Shown here piece after piece: positions 45,794 to 56,100 of a stretch of 64,000 nucleotides of DNA (its first letter is position 1; every line of letters starts with the position of its first letter). Position numbers and translations under genes: made by a program. Under the pieces are notes generated by a model, which ran no database searches, had not been told where the DNA came from, and worked only from the letters and a program-made list of their open reading frames with translations. This DNA is from JBBDLF01 sp040879025. Its GTDB lineage: Bacteria > Pseudomonadota > Gammaproteobacteria > Pseudomonadales > Pseudohongiellaceae. The stretch is taken from positions 1-64,000 of the forward strand of contig JBBDLF010000036.1 in NCBI GenBank assembly GCA_040879025.1. Reading direction: 5' to 3'.

Positions 45794-45955
45794 CGCAGGT
45801 GATACCCGGAACCGTGCATCGCATAAGGCTGGAAAAACGGGGGAAAAGCAGGGAAGAAATGGCCGGTTGAGGGTATACGCTCGGAAAGAATTGAGGAACA
45901 ATGGCTGCCATTGTGATAATCCCGAGATATTACCTGCTGTTTCGAGGTTAAGTTG

Positions 45956-45983
45956 TTGGAAATCGGGCCGTTATTAGTAGAAT
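45956..45983 (+). promoter_or_regulatory. Candidate promoter of the major pilin gene
   Basis: TTGGAA, a 16-base spacer and TAGAAT form a plausible sigma-70 promoter about 175 bases upstream of the pilin start. It lies in the 365-base gene-free stretch 45794-46158, which shows nothing else apart from the tandem repeat at its end. Confidence 0.4.
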
Positions 45984-46120
45984 GATGAACGGATTCTGTA
46001 CCGGACCAGCCAAAATGCGCTTTGGCGGTCAACGGCACGGTTCAGCAGAAGATTTCAGAACTGAAAGGCGGATAGCGCATAAGTTGCACTGGTTTATGGT
46101 ACGAAAGCAGACTAAATTCA

Positions 46121-46150
46121 AAGGTGAACAAAGGTGAACAAAGGTGAAGG
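46121..46150 (+). repeat. 10-bp tandem repeat over the pilin ribosome site
   Basis: AAGGTGAACA occurs at 46121-46130 and 46131-46140, and a third, partial copy AAGGTGAAGG follows at 46141-46150. Each copy contains a Shine-Dalgarno-like AAGGTGA. The last is 12 bases from the ATG at 46159, so copy number changes would alter translation signals of the major pilin. Confidence 0.85.
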
Positions 46151-46158
46151 TGACCAGA

Positions 46159-46791
46159 ATGAAAAATTTTAACGGGGTAAGCGTGGGCAAGGGTAAACGC
46201 CAGGGCGGTTTTACCATTATCGAACTGGTCGTGGTGATTCTGTTGCTGGGTATTTTGACCGCAACCGCGTTGCCGCGTTTCATGGATATCAGTGACGAGG
46301 CGCATGGTGCGGTGGTGAACTCGGTGACAGGTTCTCTCCGTACCGGACTGGCCTTGTATCACGCCCAATGGCTGGCCTCGGGGCAGCCTGACAACTCAGT
46401 TGCCGTGGACTACGACGGCGTTGACTTGTATCCGAATGCAGGCGGCGACGGCTATCCGGCTTCGTCGGGTGATCTGGATTTTGATGCCGAGAGCGATTGC
46501 ACGGACGTGTTCAATGGTCTGGTGACCATGGGCGGGATGACCATCGATACGATTAACTGGGATGCCGCTGCGGCGAATATAGAAGCCAACATTGAGGCCA
46601 CCCTCGGGGCAAATGACTGGCTGGGTTCTACCGCGACCGACCCTTCCGCCGATCCGGAAACCTGTATTTACTACTACACGGGCCAGTTTGCTTCCGGAAC
46701 CGACACCGCCCCAAGCGTCATACCCGCGCTGACGTATGATGTGACGGCCGGCACAGTGACGCCAGGCACCTTCACGCTTCAGGAGGACTGA
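46159..46791 (+). CDS. mshA: MSHA-type major pilin
   Basis: About 210 residues from ATG 46159. GTG 46144 in the repeat is a less likely start. The leader is 16-17 residues and the site is KRQGG|FTIIELVVVILLLGILTATA with Glu at mature position 5. The segment ALPRFMDISDEAHGAVVNSV is typical of MshA/MshB. One cysteine pair (DCTDVF and ETCIYYYTG) probably bounds the D-region. A strong terminator follows, as expected for an abundant subunit. Only one gene of the mshB/mshA type is present. Confidence 0.9.
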   Translation: MKNFNGVSVGKGKRQGGFTIIELVVVILLLGILTATALPRFMDISDEAHGAVVNSVTGSLRTGLALYHAQWLASGQPDNSVAVDYDGVDLYPNAGGDGYPASSGDLDFDAESDCTDVFNGLVTMGGMTIDTINWDAAAANIEANIEATLGANDWLGSTATDPSADPETCIYYYTGQFASGTDTAPSVIPALTYDVTAGTVTPGTFTLQED

Positions 46792-46839
46792 CCGTTGGTT
46801 GATTACTGATCGTTACAGATCAGTAGCCGAATCGAGTTG

Positions 46840-46887
46840 AAGGGCTGATGTAACCTGGAATCTTTCTTGGCGACATCGGCCCTTTTT
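46840..46887 (+). terminator. Strong terminator after the major pilin
   Basis: AAGGGCTGATGT (46840-46851) pairs with ACATCGGCCCTT (46873-46884), a 12-bp stem with one G-U. A run of T follows. It would limit transcription into mshC and the minor pilins. Another 8-bp hairpin (TACTGATC/GATCAGTA) precedes it. The open frame of mshC extends back into this structure but the real start lies after it. Confidence 0.8.
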
Positions 46888-46923
46888 GTTTGTCTGTATG
46901 ATCAGGAATACCGGGTGCAAGTT

Positions 46924-47475
46924 ATGGCTGGCTTCTCACGCTACCTACCGAGGTACGCCGGTTTCACGATAATAGAATCGGTACTGGTGATTCTGGTCAT
47001 CGGCATTCTCAGCGCATTCGTTATGTCCAGGATGTTCGGCGGCAGCGCGTTTGACGACGTGGTATTACGTGACCAGATTGTGTCACTCTCACGCACCGCG
47101 CAACAAAGCGCGCTTGGGCGTACCGGCGTGTCTCTTACCGTGACCCCCAACGGTTCCGGTGATCAGGTTTCTGTCGCGGTGATCGACGGTGGCGGTACGA
47201 TCGAGAGCGTCAACGTGTCAATGGACTCGTTGAGCCTCAGCGGCGACATCAACGAAACCGACAGTTGCGGCATCACCAACGGAGCCCAGGCAATCTCCAG
47301 CGCCACCCCGATGACGGTCTTCTATGACAGCCTCGGCAATGCCGGCACCAGCGGTGTCACTGGAAACACCGGCGCGGTGACCTCTGCGGTAAGAATCTGT
47401 ATCAACAACGATCCGTCGGTCTCGGTCTGCATTTCGCCCTCCGGCTTTGCCCATATCGGTGACTGCGATGTCTAG
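46924..47475 (+). CDS. mshC: MSHA minor pilin MshC
   Basis: 183 residues from ATG 46924, with leader MAGFSRYLPRYAG and site G|FTIIESVLVILVIGILSAFV (Glu at mature position 5). The body contains LRDQIVSLSRTAQQSAL, typical of MshC/GspH-like pilins, and a C-terminal cysteine set (DSCG, RICIN, SVCIS, DCDV). The stop overlaps mshD by eight bases. Confidence 0.86.
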   Translation: MAGFSRYLPRYAGFTIIESVLVILVIGILSAFVMSRMFGGSAFDDVVLRDQIVSLSRTAQQSALGRTGVSLTVTPNGSGDQVSVAVIDGGGTIESVNVSMDSLSLSGDINETDSCGITNGAQAISSATPMTVFYDSLGNAGTSGVTGNTGAVTSAVRICINNDPSVSVCISPSGFAHIGDCDV

Positions 47476-48034
47476 GCAACAGGGCATCACGCTGGTGGAA
47501 CTGATTGTGACCATCATCGTACTCGGAATCGCCTTAACGGGTATTTCACTGGCCATCCAGCTTGGCGTGGGGCGAAGCTCCGATACGCTGCTCGAGTTGC
47601 GCACGGTCGCGCTGGCACAGGCGTACCTGGATGAAATTCTCGGCAAGCGTTTTGATGAAAACACCAACAACCGCGGAGTACCGCCCTGCCGGCCCGCTGG
47701 CGATGCCTGCACACTGGAAGGCGCTTTCGGTCCCGACGGGGGTGAAACCCGCGCCACCTTTGATGATGTGGATGACTATCACGGCATGGATGAAGGGGAT
47801 GATCAGACTAATGCTCTCCAGGATTCGGAAGGCAATGAGAGGCAGGGCTACGAAAACTTTCGTGTGCAGGTGAATGTGCGCTATATCAATCTGGGCGGGG
47901 GCGAAGAGGAAGAAACCCTGGCGCAGGGGGATGAGCTGAATGATGAGGGGGATGCCAAACTGATTACGGTCACAGTGCGCCACCGTGGTCTTTCCCAGGG
48001 GTATGACTTCAGCGCCTACAAGGCCAATTTCTGA
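47468..48034 (+). CDS. mshD: MSHA minor pilin MshD
   Basis: 188 residues from ATG 47468, with leader MSRQQG and site G|ITLVELIVTIIVLGIALTGI. The segment VALAQAYLDEILGKRFDENT is typical of MshD/GspI-like pilins. The middle is strongly acidic. It starts inside mshC and is followed six bases later by mshO. Confidence 0.86.
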   Translation: MSRQQGITLVELIVTIIVLGIALTGISLAIQLGVGRSSDTLLELRTVALAQAYLDEILGKRFDENTNNRGVPPCRPAGDACTLEGAFGPDGGETRATFDDVDDYHGMDEGDDQTNALQDSEGNERQGYENFRVQVNVRYINLGGGEEEETLAQGDELNDEGDAKLITVTVRHRGLSQGYDFSAYKANF

Positions 48035-48039
48035 CTGCG

Positions 48040-48945
48040 ATGGAAAACAGCAAGCATGTGGACAAACCCATGACAATGACCAAGGGTTCCCGGGGATTCA
48101 CCCTGATCGAATTGATCGCGGTGATGATTGTCAGCTCCATACTGGCTATGGGCCTGGTCAGTTTTATTGGCGATTCGGTCACCGGGCTGATCAGCGCCGG
48201 AGCGCGTAATCAGCTTTCGTCCGCCGGACGCATCGCCCTGGACCGCATAGCCATGGAGTTGCACAACGCGATGCCCAATAGTATCCGCACCACTGTTGCC
48301 TCCGCCGGGGGCGATCAGTGCATTGAGTTTGTGCCGGTGCGTGCCGCCACCAACTATCTTGATGCGCCGTTCACCGGCGCCGGAGCTGCGGCATTCGATG
48401 TGGTCGATTTTGTACCGGACCAGCAGGGTACCGAGGGGGGTTATGCGGTCATTTATCCCAATGATATCGATGAGGTGTATGACGGTCAGAATGCGACCAC
48501 CTCCGGCTTTCCGGCCCGGGGGCCCATCGAAGAGATTGACACGGTCACCACCGGCGCCATAGCCAACGCCAGTACCGTGACACTGGTGGAGACACACCGG
48601 TTTGACCGCCAGTCCCCCGCCGGCCGCCTGTTTCTGGTGGACCAGCCGGTCAGTTTCTGTGTGGCGGGTACCAGGCTTTACCGCTATACCAATTACGGTT
48701 TCCATAGCGCGCAACCCGACGAGGAGGCAAGCGGCGGTTGCACTGTCGGTTGCCTGTCGAACTATAGCTCGGCACCGGATAAAATGCTGGTTACCGACAG
48801 CATCGACAATACCGGTGTCAGCGCGTTCACCGTGGAAAACCAGAGCCTGACGCGTAATGCCATTGTGACACTGGTATTCAACTTGACTTCAGCCGGTGAC
48901 AGCGTGGCACTGACCCATGCTGTTCTCTCGCGGAGCGTGCCGTGA
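48040..48945 (+). CDS. mshO: MSHA minor pilin MshO
   Basis: 301 residues. Its leader ends at KGSRG|FTLIELIAVMIVSSILAMGL (Glu at mature position 5). SAGRIALDRIAMELHNAMPN is typical of MshO/GspJ-like pilins, as are the length and the C-terminal ENQSLTRNAIVTLVFNLT block. The stop overlaps the mshP GTG start (GTGA). Confidence 0.88.
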   Translation: MENSKHVDKPMTMTKGSRGFTLIELIAVMIVSSILAMGLVSFIGDSVTGLISAGARNQLSSAGRIALDRIAMELHNAMPNSIRTTVASAGGDQCIEFVPVRAATNYLDAPFTGAGAAAFDVVDFVPDQQGTEGGYAVIYPNDIDEVYDGQNATTSGFPARGPIEEIDTVTTGAIANASTVTLVETHRFDRQSPAGRLFLVDQPVSFCVAGTRLYRYTNYGFHSAQPDEEASGGCTVGCLSNYSSAPDKMLVTDSIDNTGVSAFTVENQSLTRNAIVTLVFNLTSAGDSVALTHAVLSRSVP

Positions 48946-49415
48946 AACAAACCAGGTTCCCTGGAAGGAGCGTGATGCCGTTGTGGCTGGGAAAGCAGCA
49001 CCGACAGGCGGGAATTGGGCTGCCCGCGGCAATCTTTGTTATTACACTGATGGCGGTCATCGCGGTGGCGATTAATCTGCTGGTGTCGGAAAACGCGCGG
49101 AGTTTCGAGGAAGAGCTCAATCTGACCCGGGCTTTTTTCGCGGCGGAATCCGGCGCGGGTTTCGCGATGAACACAATTTTTCCACCGGAGGAGTTTCCAC
49201 AGTACGCCTCCGGTTCGGGCACGCCCAACGCGGAATGCGCCGCGGGCCCGCGCGTTTATGATTTTACCGTGGGTGGATTGAATCAATGTTCGGCGTCGGT
49301 AAGCTGCGCGCCGGTCACGGTCGATTCGGTCGTCTACGCCACGATAGAGAGTACGGGAACCTGCGGGGACGTGTCGCGAATCATCCAGGTGCGCACGTCA
49401 TTTGATGAGCCTTGA
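48942..49415 (+). CDS. mshP: MSHA biogenesis protein MshP
   Basis: 157 residues from GTG 48942. The pilin-like helix HRQAGIGLPAAIFVITLMAV lacks the usual Glu at position 5, as in GspK/PilX-like proteins. SFEEELNLTRAFFAAESGAG is the typical MshP block. The C-terminal part has a cysteine set (ECAAG, QCSAS, SCAPV, TCGDV). It should belong to the tip complex with MshC, MshD and MshO. Confidence 0.87.
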   Translation: MKQTRFPGRSVMPLWLGKQHRQAGIGLPAAIFVITLMAVIAVAINLLVSENARSFEEELNLTRAFFAAESGAGFAMNTIFPPEEFPQYASGSGTPNAECAAGPRVYDFTVGGLNQCSASVSCAPVTVDSVVYATIESTGTCGDVSRIIQVRTSFDEP

Positions 49416-49430
49416 AAGCTCGCCGGAATG

Positions 49431-49470
49431 CGCGGTTCAGGAATACGCGGTTCAGGAATACGCGGTTCAG
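49431..49470. repeat. 15-bp tandem repeat after mshP
   Basis: GCGGTTCAGGAATAC is present in nearly three copies (49431, 49446, 49461). It lies between the mshP stop and the 3' end of the minus-strand gene. A short plus-strand frame (MRGSGIRGSG...) arises only from the repeat and is not a gene. Confidence 0.85.
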
Positions 49471-49763
49471 GAAAAAGTACCGAGCGCCCTGAATATGATA
49501 TAGACGATGGCAATCGTCACAACCGCGGTGAGGGTATAAGTGACGGTGGAACTCACTCCAACCTGCGAACGATAGGGGTCAAAACCCAAATTCTGATCGT
49601 TAGCCCGATGACTGGTCTCCCGCTGTAACCGCAATTTGTAGTTGTCGAGTTTTTCTATCAGTTGCCAGCCGGCACGGGCCTCCTCTTCCAGTATTTCCCG
49701 GAATTTATCGGGTTTGGCAAACATCGGGGTGTTGGACTGAAGTATCTTGTATTCCACTTCCAT
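49467..49763 (-). CDS. Small membrane-anchored conserved protein (DUF4177-like)
   Basis: About 98 residues on the opposite strand to the msh genes. The N-terminal part (EVEYKILQSN, then LEEEARAGWQLIEKLDNYKL) resembles DUF4177-type domains, in which a Gly-Trp pair follows a helix. The C-terminus is a single membrane helix (YTLTAVVTIAIVYIIFRAL). ATG at 49763 has a weak GGTGGA ribosome site. GTG 49775 is the alternative. Its function is unknown. It separates mshP from the giant mshQ and may be an insertion. Confidence 0.68.
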   Translation of the reverse strand: MEVEYKILQSNTPMFAKPDKFREILEEEARAGWQLIEKLDNYKLRLQRETSHRANDQNLGFDPYRSQVGVSSTVTYTLTAVVTIAIVYIIFRALGTFS

Positions 49764-49775
49764 TGGCGGTTCCAC

Positions 49776-50117
49776 CCTTGGTTTTCCGATATCAGGTCAG
49801 TGAGTCTGGGGCAGGAACGCCTACGGGTCCCGTCCAGAGCGGTTATTCTGAACAGGAACCCGCCGATTTGCAACGTCAGAGCCGTTCAAGCGTGCAAATT
49901 GGCTGTCCGGTGATGACGGAGGTCGACAATGCCCCTGTTTGGCCCGGAATTGCCCCGGGTTTAGGGTTCTGGCTGGGGACCGGTCAAGGTAATATTCAGG
50001 CCCGGAATGCATGATACCGGTGTCAGGTCGATATCCTGTTTATCGATCCGATCAGCCCAATTCAGGGACTTACATCAATCTGTATGAACAAGTTGGCACT
50101 CCTTGCTGAATAACCCG
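49776..50117. other. Intergenic region upstream of mshQ
   Basis: About 340 bases without a convincing gene. A CCCGG...CCGGG hairpin lies near 49950-49965. No clear promoter was found. TGGCAC and TTGC occur at about 50092-50104 but with the wrong spacing for sigma-54. It must contain the start of the mshQ transcript unless mshQ is read through from mshP. Confidence 0.4.
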
Positions 50118-53100
50118 ATGAAAGCTTTCCGCCTGTTTTGGCACCCTGGCAAGAGCTGTTCACTGCTGTTACTGGTGTTCATTAACGGATTTGTCGCCGT
50201 GCCCGGCGCCGAGGCGGCCTGCCCGGCCTCTTTTTCGGCCATAGCCGGTGAACGGGTGCAACTGGTCAGTTGCACGGAAGCCGTGTCCGGTAACGGCAAC
50301 TTCACCTCCGCCACGGTACCGGTGCCGGCGGCCGTGGGTGTGGGTGATTTCCTGATGGCCGTAGTCTCCCTTGACGATGTCGAAACCTTTGGCGGCGCTC
50401 CGGCCGGCTGGACGTTTGTGGGATCCGCCATCAGTACCGACAATTCCAATACCCTGGGAATGTACTCTCGCATCTCCACCGGCGTGGAACCCGCCAGCTA
50501 CGCTTTCACATGGGGAGGGGGGCAGCAATACTATGCGTATATGCTGCGGTTTACCGGCGCCTCGGGGCTGTTTTCCTTCGAGGTAACTGAAGGCGAGGAC
50601 GACGGCACTCCGCCGGCGCCTTCGGTGACGACGCTGTCGGATAACAATCTGATACTACGCATCGCCGGGTATGACCGAAATTCCATCAATATTGATCCTG
50701 CAACAATCATCGACCTGCACAACAACATCACCCAGGACAGAAGCAGTCAAACAGGACAGTCGTCTTCAGGCGCCGCCGCCTACACCTATCTGGCGGACGC
50801 GGGAGCGAGTGGCTCCGCCGATTTTTCCATGACTGCCAGCAATGTGGGTTTTGTCACCGCCTCTTTCGGCATAGAGCCCATCGAGTTCGTTTTTCAGCAT
50901 TCCGGCACGGCGAGTACCTGCGGCTCGGAGCTGGTCACTGTGGCCGCGGTAGACAGGAACGGAGCGCCGATTCCCTGGTTCAATGGAACCGTGACATTGT
51001 CGACCAGCACGGGCAATGGCGACTGGTACGATCCTGGTGGTCTTGGTGGCACGTTGAACAATTCAGGTGGAGGCGACGCCAGCTATACCTTTGTGCCTGG
51101 CGACGGTGGAGTGGCGGTGCTCGAGTACCATAACCCGAACGCCGAGGTGGTTAATTTTGATCTGGCCTGGGGAAATTTTGTCGAGCAGCCTGATTCTGAT
51201 GCGGACCTGACCATCGATGATCAGTGCGAATTTCAGATCTCCCACGACGGCAATGCCGGCACCTGCGGTATGGAAGAGATTACGATCTCCCTGGTCGACA
51301 GTGCCGGTCAGCCGGCGACCTTCTATACCGGCACCATTGATCTCGACACATCCACCGGTGACGGTGCCTGGTCGTTGAACGCCGGTGCCGGCGGTTTCAG
51401 CGACCCGCCGCCTGACGATGGCAGCGCCAGTTATACCTTTGACCCGAGCGATGACGGTCAGGTGGTTTTGGGTTTTCTGCACGAAACCGCCGCGACGGTC
51501 AATTTTGGCGTCAGCGATGCACTGAATCCTGGCTATGTGGTCGACGGTGCCGCGAACCCTGACCTGATCGTGGCCGATTGCACGTTCCGGTTCAGCCACA
51601 GCGGAAATTCCGATGTCTGCTCTGTTGCTGCCATTACCTTGTCGGTGGTGGATTCGGTCGGTGGCGCGATAACAGGATACGCGGGAACCGTATCTCTCAC
51701 CAGCGACGCCGGGGCCGGTAACTGGTCCAGTATTGACGGCGCCGGGGTACTGACACCGGATGGCGGAGGTTCGGCTACGTATGTCTTCGATCCCGCGGAC
51801 GGTGGCGACGTGGAGCTGGGTTACAACCTGAACTCGCCGGCAACGGTAAACTTTGGCGCCACCGCCACCGGTGTGGCCACCCCGGTGGCGCCATTTGATG
51901 ATGATCTTGTCATCGGCAACTGTTTCGCGGAAATCCAGGTAAATCCGACGGCCAATGTGTGCAGCTCCGAGGGAGAGACGCTGACGCTGACTATTGTTAA
52001 CAGTCTTGGAGCGGTCGCGACCGATTTTACCGGACTCATCACACTCAGCACCAGCACCGCGAACGGCGATTATGTATCCACGACCGGGAGCGGAAACCTG
52101 GATAACGGCACGGAAGAAGATGGGGTTGCCACCTACGAGTTTGACGCGGGTGACAACGGTACGGTGAATATCAGCTTCACCGACGATGTTGAGGAAACCC
52201 TGGACTTCAGCGCGCTGGCCACCCATATCAGTTTTGATGCCGGCGAGTCGAATGAAACCCTGCAGATGCTGGGCTGCGAGTTTCGCATTGCCCACGGTGG
52301 CAGCAGCGATGTGTGTTCGGCAGCCGCGGTGACGGTATCGGTTTTCAATTCCAATGACGAAGCGGTTGTCGATTACACAGGCACCGTCAACCTGGAAACC
52401 TCGACTGATAAAGGGGGGTGGACACTGAATGCCGGCAATGGCGATCTCGATGATCCGTCAGAGACTGACGGCAGCGCCACTTATGAATTCGACCTGCTCG
52501 ATGCCGGAGTGGTAGTGCTCGATTTGACCTATCCCGACGATGAACTCGTCAATATCGATGTGTTCGATGGTGTCAGTACCGATCCGGGGAATTCCGCCGA
52601 TCCCGATGACCAGAACCTCAATGTTCTCGCCTGCACTTTTCGTATCACCATGGTCGACGGTGTGATGACGGGATGCACATCGGAGGAGGTCACCTTCACG
52701 ATTTACAACAGCAACAACGCGATAGCCACTGACTACACCGGCACGATGACAGTGAGCACTGATTCCATCACCGGCACCTGGACGCTGTCATCCGGCATCG
52801 GCCTGCTGAATGAGAACATCGCCGACGACAACGGGGCGGCTTCCTATACTTTTGATGCGAGTGACAATGGCAGCGTGGTATTCGATTTCTACAACCCTCA
52901 TCTGGACACGGTCAATTTTGATGCGGTGGACGGTTCCATCATGGTGGACAGTAACTTCGATCCCAGTGTCAGCGTCACGGGCTGTGCCGCCGGCACGGGA
53001 AACTTCGTCTGCGAGAACGGTCCGCAAAACGCCAACCTGACGATTTCCGGTGAACACGCGCTGCCCACGCTCCGGGGGCGCATGGTGGTTATGTGGATAT

Positions 53101-56100
53101 TCCATCTCGGTACCGAGGACGTCTCGGTATCCCCCACCTTCGCCGGTCAGGATATGACCTTGATTCACAAGGTGCAAAACAGTGTCGGTACCGGCACCTC
53201 GGTGGAATTGTGGGGCATTACCGATGCGCTGTTACCGGATCTGGGAGGCTCCTACACCGGCTCATATACATTCGATTCGGCGCCCGGCAATGATCCTTCC
53301 ATGTGCCTGGTGGAACTGGAGGACGTCGAACAAAGCCTTCCTGCCTACAATGGCGCGACACCCAACCAGGGTCAGGTGAATGGCTCTCTGGCGATCAACC
53401 CCGGTAACGGCGACATGGCTACCACGATAGCCACAACCGGTAATAATGCCCTTGTGATTTCCGGAGCCGTTAGCGACTACACGGCGGGAACGACTTATTT
53501 CAACGGTGTCAGTCCCGATCCCCCGATGAGCCCTTTGCTGGGCGACACAAACCACGACGCGAATCCCGAGAACGGCACTGCGGGCGGCAGTGCCGGGGTC
53601 AATTCAGTAGCGGGTACATTTACGGTTACGGACATTGACAATCAGGTCGCTCCCAATGGGTGGGCGCATATCGTGGCTTCGTTTGACCCTCTGGTGCAGG
53701 GCCTTCCCCAAGTCAGTGGTTATGAGCCGGTGTTGTTGTTTCAGACCATGTCCGGAAATCTGAGCTACCGCGCGGTGGGGGCGCCGCTGCGGCGAACCTC
53801 GAACGCCAATCCCGATGGCGGCGCGGGCGCCACGGGCTGTCAGTTCGTTCCCGAAGGTACCGGCTCGTCGACCTCGTTGACTTTACCGCCGGGGTCCAAT
53901 GTTCTGGCGGCGCACCTGTACTGGGGAGGATCGGGATCAGAAGGCGAGGCTGATGCCAATGTTACATTTGGACCGACCGGTAGCGAAATCAATGTCACCG
54001 CGGATAGCATGTTTTTGATAGAAGGGGTGGGGGGTGCCGGTGATCTTGATTATTTTGCCGGATACAAGGATGTCACCGCTCAGGTATCGGCTGCTGAAGA
54101 AGACTACACTTTCCGCAACCTGACTGTACAGACGGACGACTGGAGTGCCACCCAGGCCTGTGCCGGCGGCTGGGCATTGATTGCCGTATTTGAGCATGAG
54201 AGTGAACGGCTCAGGGTAATCAACTTGTTCCATGGCTTCCAACCGTTCCAGAATTCGTCCTTTGTTCTGGTACCCAGAAACTTCCGCATGGCGACTACCG
54301 ATAATGCATTTCTGCCGAATGGCCAGGTCACCCATATTACAATAGAGGGTGATGAAACCCTGGCGACAGGCGACGAGTCGCTGGGTCTGCAGAATGTTCC
54401 CGGCGGTGAAATATTCGATGCGCTGCTGACCAGCTTCAATCCATTGACCGCGGAGTTCAACTCCACCATCACACGTCCCATCTACGCAATCGACGGCGGC
54501 ACGGGCTTTTATGAATTTCAGAACAACGCCGGGATCAACTTCGATGGTTACGAGATAGACTTCCCCGGCGACGATGCGTTGGAGGCGGGGCGAACCGGCG
54601 ATGAAATCGGCGAATCCTGGGGCCTGGACGTGGACACGCACTACATTACCGGAGCCACGGCATCCGATCCTCTGTTTCCGTTCGCGCAGCCGGGATCCGA
54701 GGCTGAGGAGATAACAACCCGGTACAGTGCCGGTCAGGATCTGGTCATGCTGATATCGGAAGTGATCAGCGTAACCAATTATCCGATCGCCGACTTCGAA
54801 GTGTTCATGACCCAGGGAGGCCCATTGAAAGTCAACGGAACCGGTAGCTATCTGATTGAGGTTCAGAACAACGGCAACGGCGCCTTGAGCGGAGGATTCG
54901 CCAATGGCGAGGTTATCGTGGGCGATATTCTGCCGACCGGGCTGACGCTGGATTCGGTGGCGGGCGACGGATGGGTCTGTTCCAATACCACCGTAAACGC
55001 GTTCACCTGTGCCTTTGACATCGCGGCCTCCTGCGCCGCGGCCCAGGGTTGCGTGACCCAGACAGGGGAACTGTGGGCGGGGGAGAGCTTGCCGACAATA
55101 ACCGCCAACGTCAGCATCGCCGGCTCCGACACGTTCCCGCTGGAGGTCAACAACGTCAAAAATGTTGTCCGAATGGTGCATACGGGAGGAAGTTGCGGAG
55201 CGCTCGACGCCGGTGTTATCCCCGTCGAATCAAACTGCACCCGTTCGCCCCAGTTCGATAATGTCTACGATCTGCAGGGCGGGGCGGTTGATATCAACGA
55301 CCTGGATGACAAGCAGGTTGTCAATAATAACGTCAGCAGCATTATCAGCCCCGTCACAGGTATCCAGACCGATCTGAGTATTCAGAAGTCGGTTAACGGA
55401 ATTTTTGAAGTCGGTGGCACCGGCAGTTATACCCTTACCGTGACCAACAACGGCCCTGATGCGACCACGGCAGTGATCACGGTCACTGACCCGCAGCCGG
55501 CCCGAATAGCCTTTGACTCTGCCGGGGGAGTTGGCTGGAACTGCACGCTTGGACCGTTCAATTGCGAGTATGCCGGCTCACTGGGCTCAGGTGACAGCGC
55601 CTCAATTACCTTGAATGTCGACGTGACCGGAAGTGCCGGGCAGAATGTCACCAATACTGCCACCGTGACCGCCGGGCCGTTCAATTTTGATGTGGCCGGG
55701 AACAATTCCGACACCGAAATCACCCAGATTGTCGCCGAGCCCGTCGCCTCACAGGAACGTTTCCTGATGTCGGTGTCAGTCCCGGCCAACAGCACCCAGA
55801 TCGGAGGACTGTCTGCGTTCGAGAATCATGACTATATCGTCTATAACCCACAGACGGATAACGGAACGATGTTCTACGACAACAGCGACCTGGGCTTTAA
55901 CGTCAATGACGCTGATGCAGTACATTTGTTCAAGAATGGCCATATCGCCATTTCCGCCTCCAGCGCCAGCGATGTCGGCTCAAACAGCCTGTCTTTCCAG
56001 CCGGAAGACATTGTGGTGTACGACCCCATTCTGGGCACGGCGGAAATGCTTTTTGACGGCTCGGCGGTTTTTGACGGACCTGTCACCGCTGATCACAATG

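Noticed and set aside
49428..49628. Short plus-strand gene beginning MRGSGIRGSG
   Set aside because: It is produced by the 15-bp tandem repeat and then runs antisense to a better supported minus-strand gene.
50092..50104. Sigma-54 promoter before mshQ
   Set aside because: TGGCAC and TTGC are only three bases apart instead of the required five.
51063..52295. Long minus-strand open frame (410 codons) inside mshQ
   Set aside because: It is antisense to the Ig-like repeats of mshQ. Its repeated composition mirrors the repeats on the other strand, and it has no ribosome site or known motif.
53937..55181. Minus-strand open frame of 414 codons inside mshQ
   Set aside because: It is a shadow of the coding strand caused by codon bias, with no recognisable domain.
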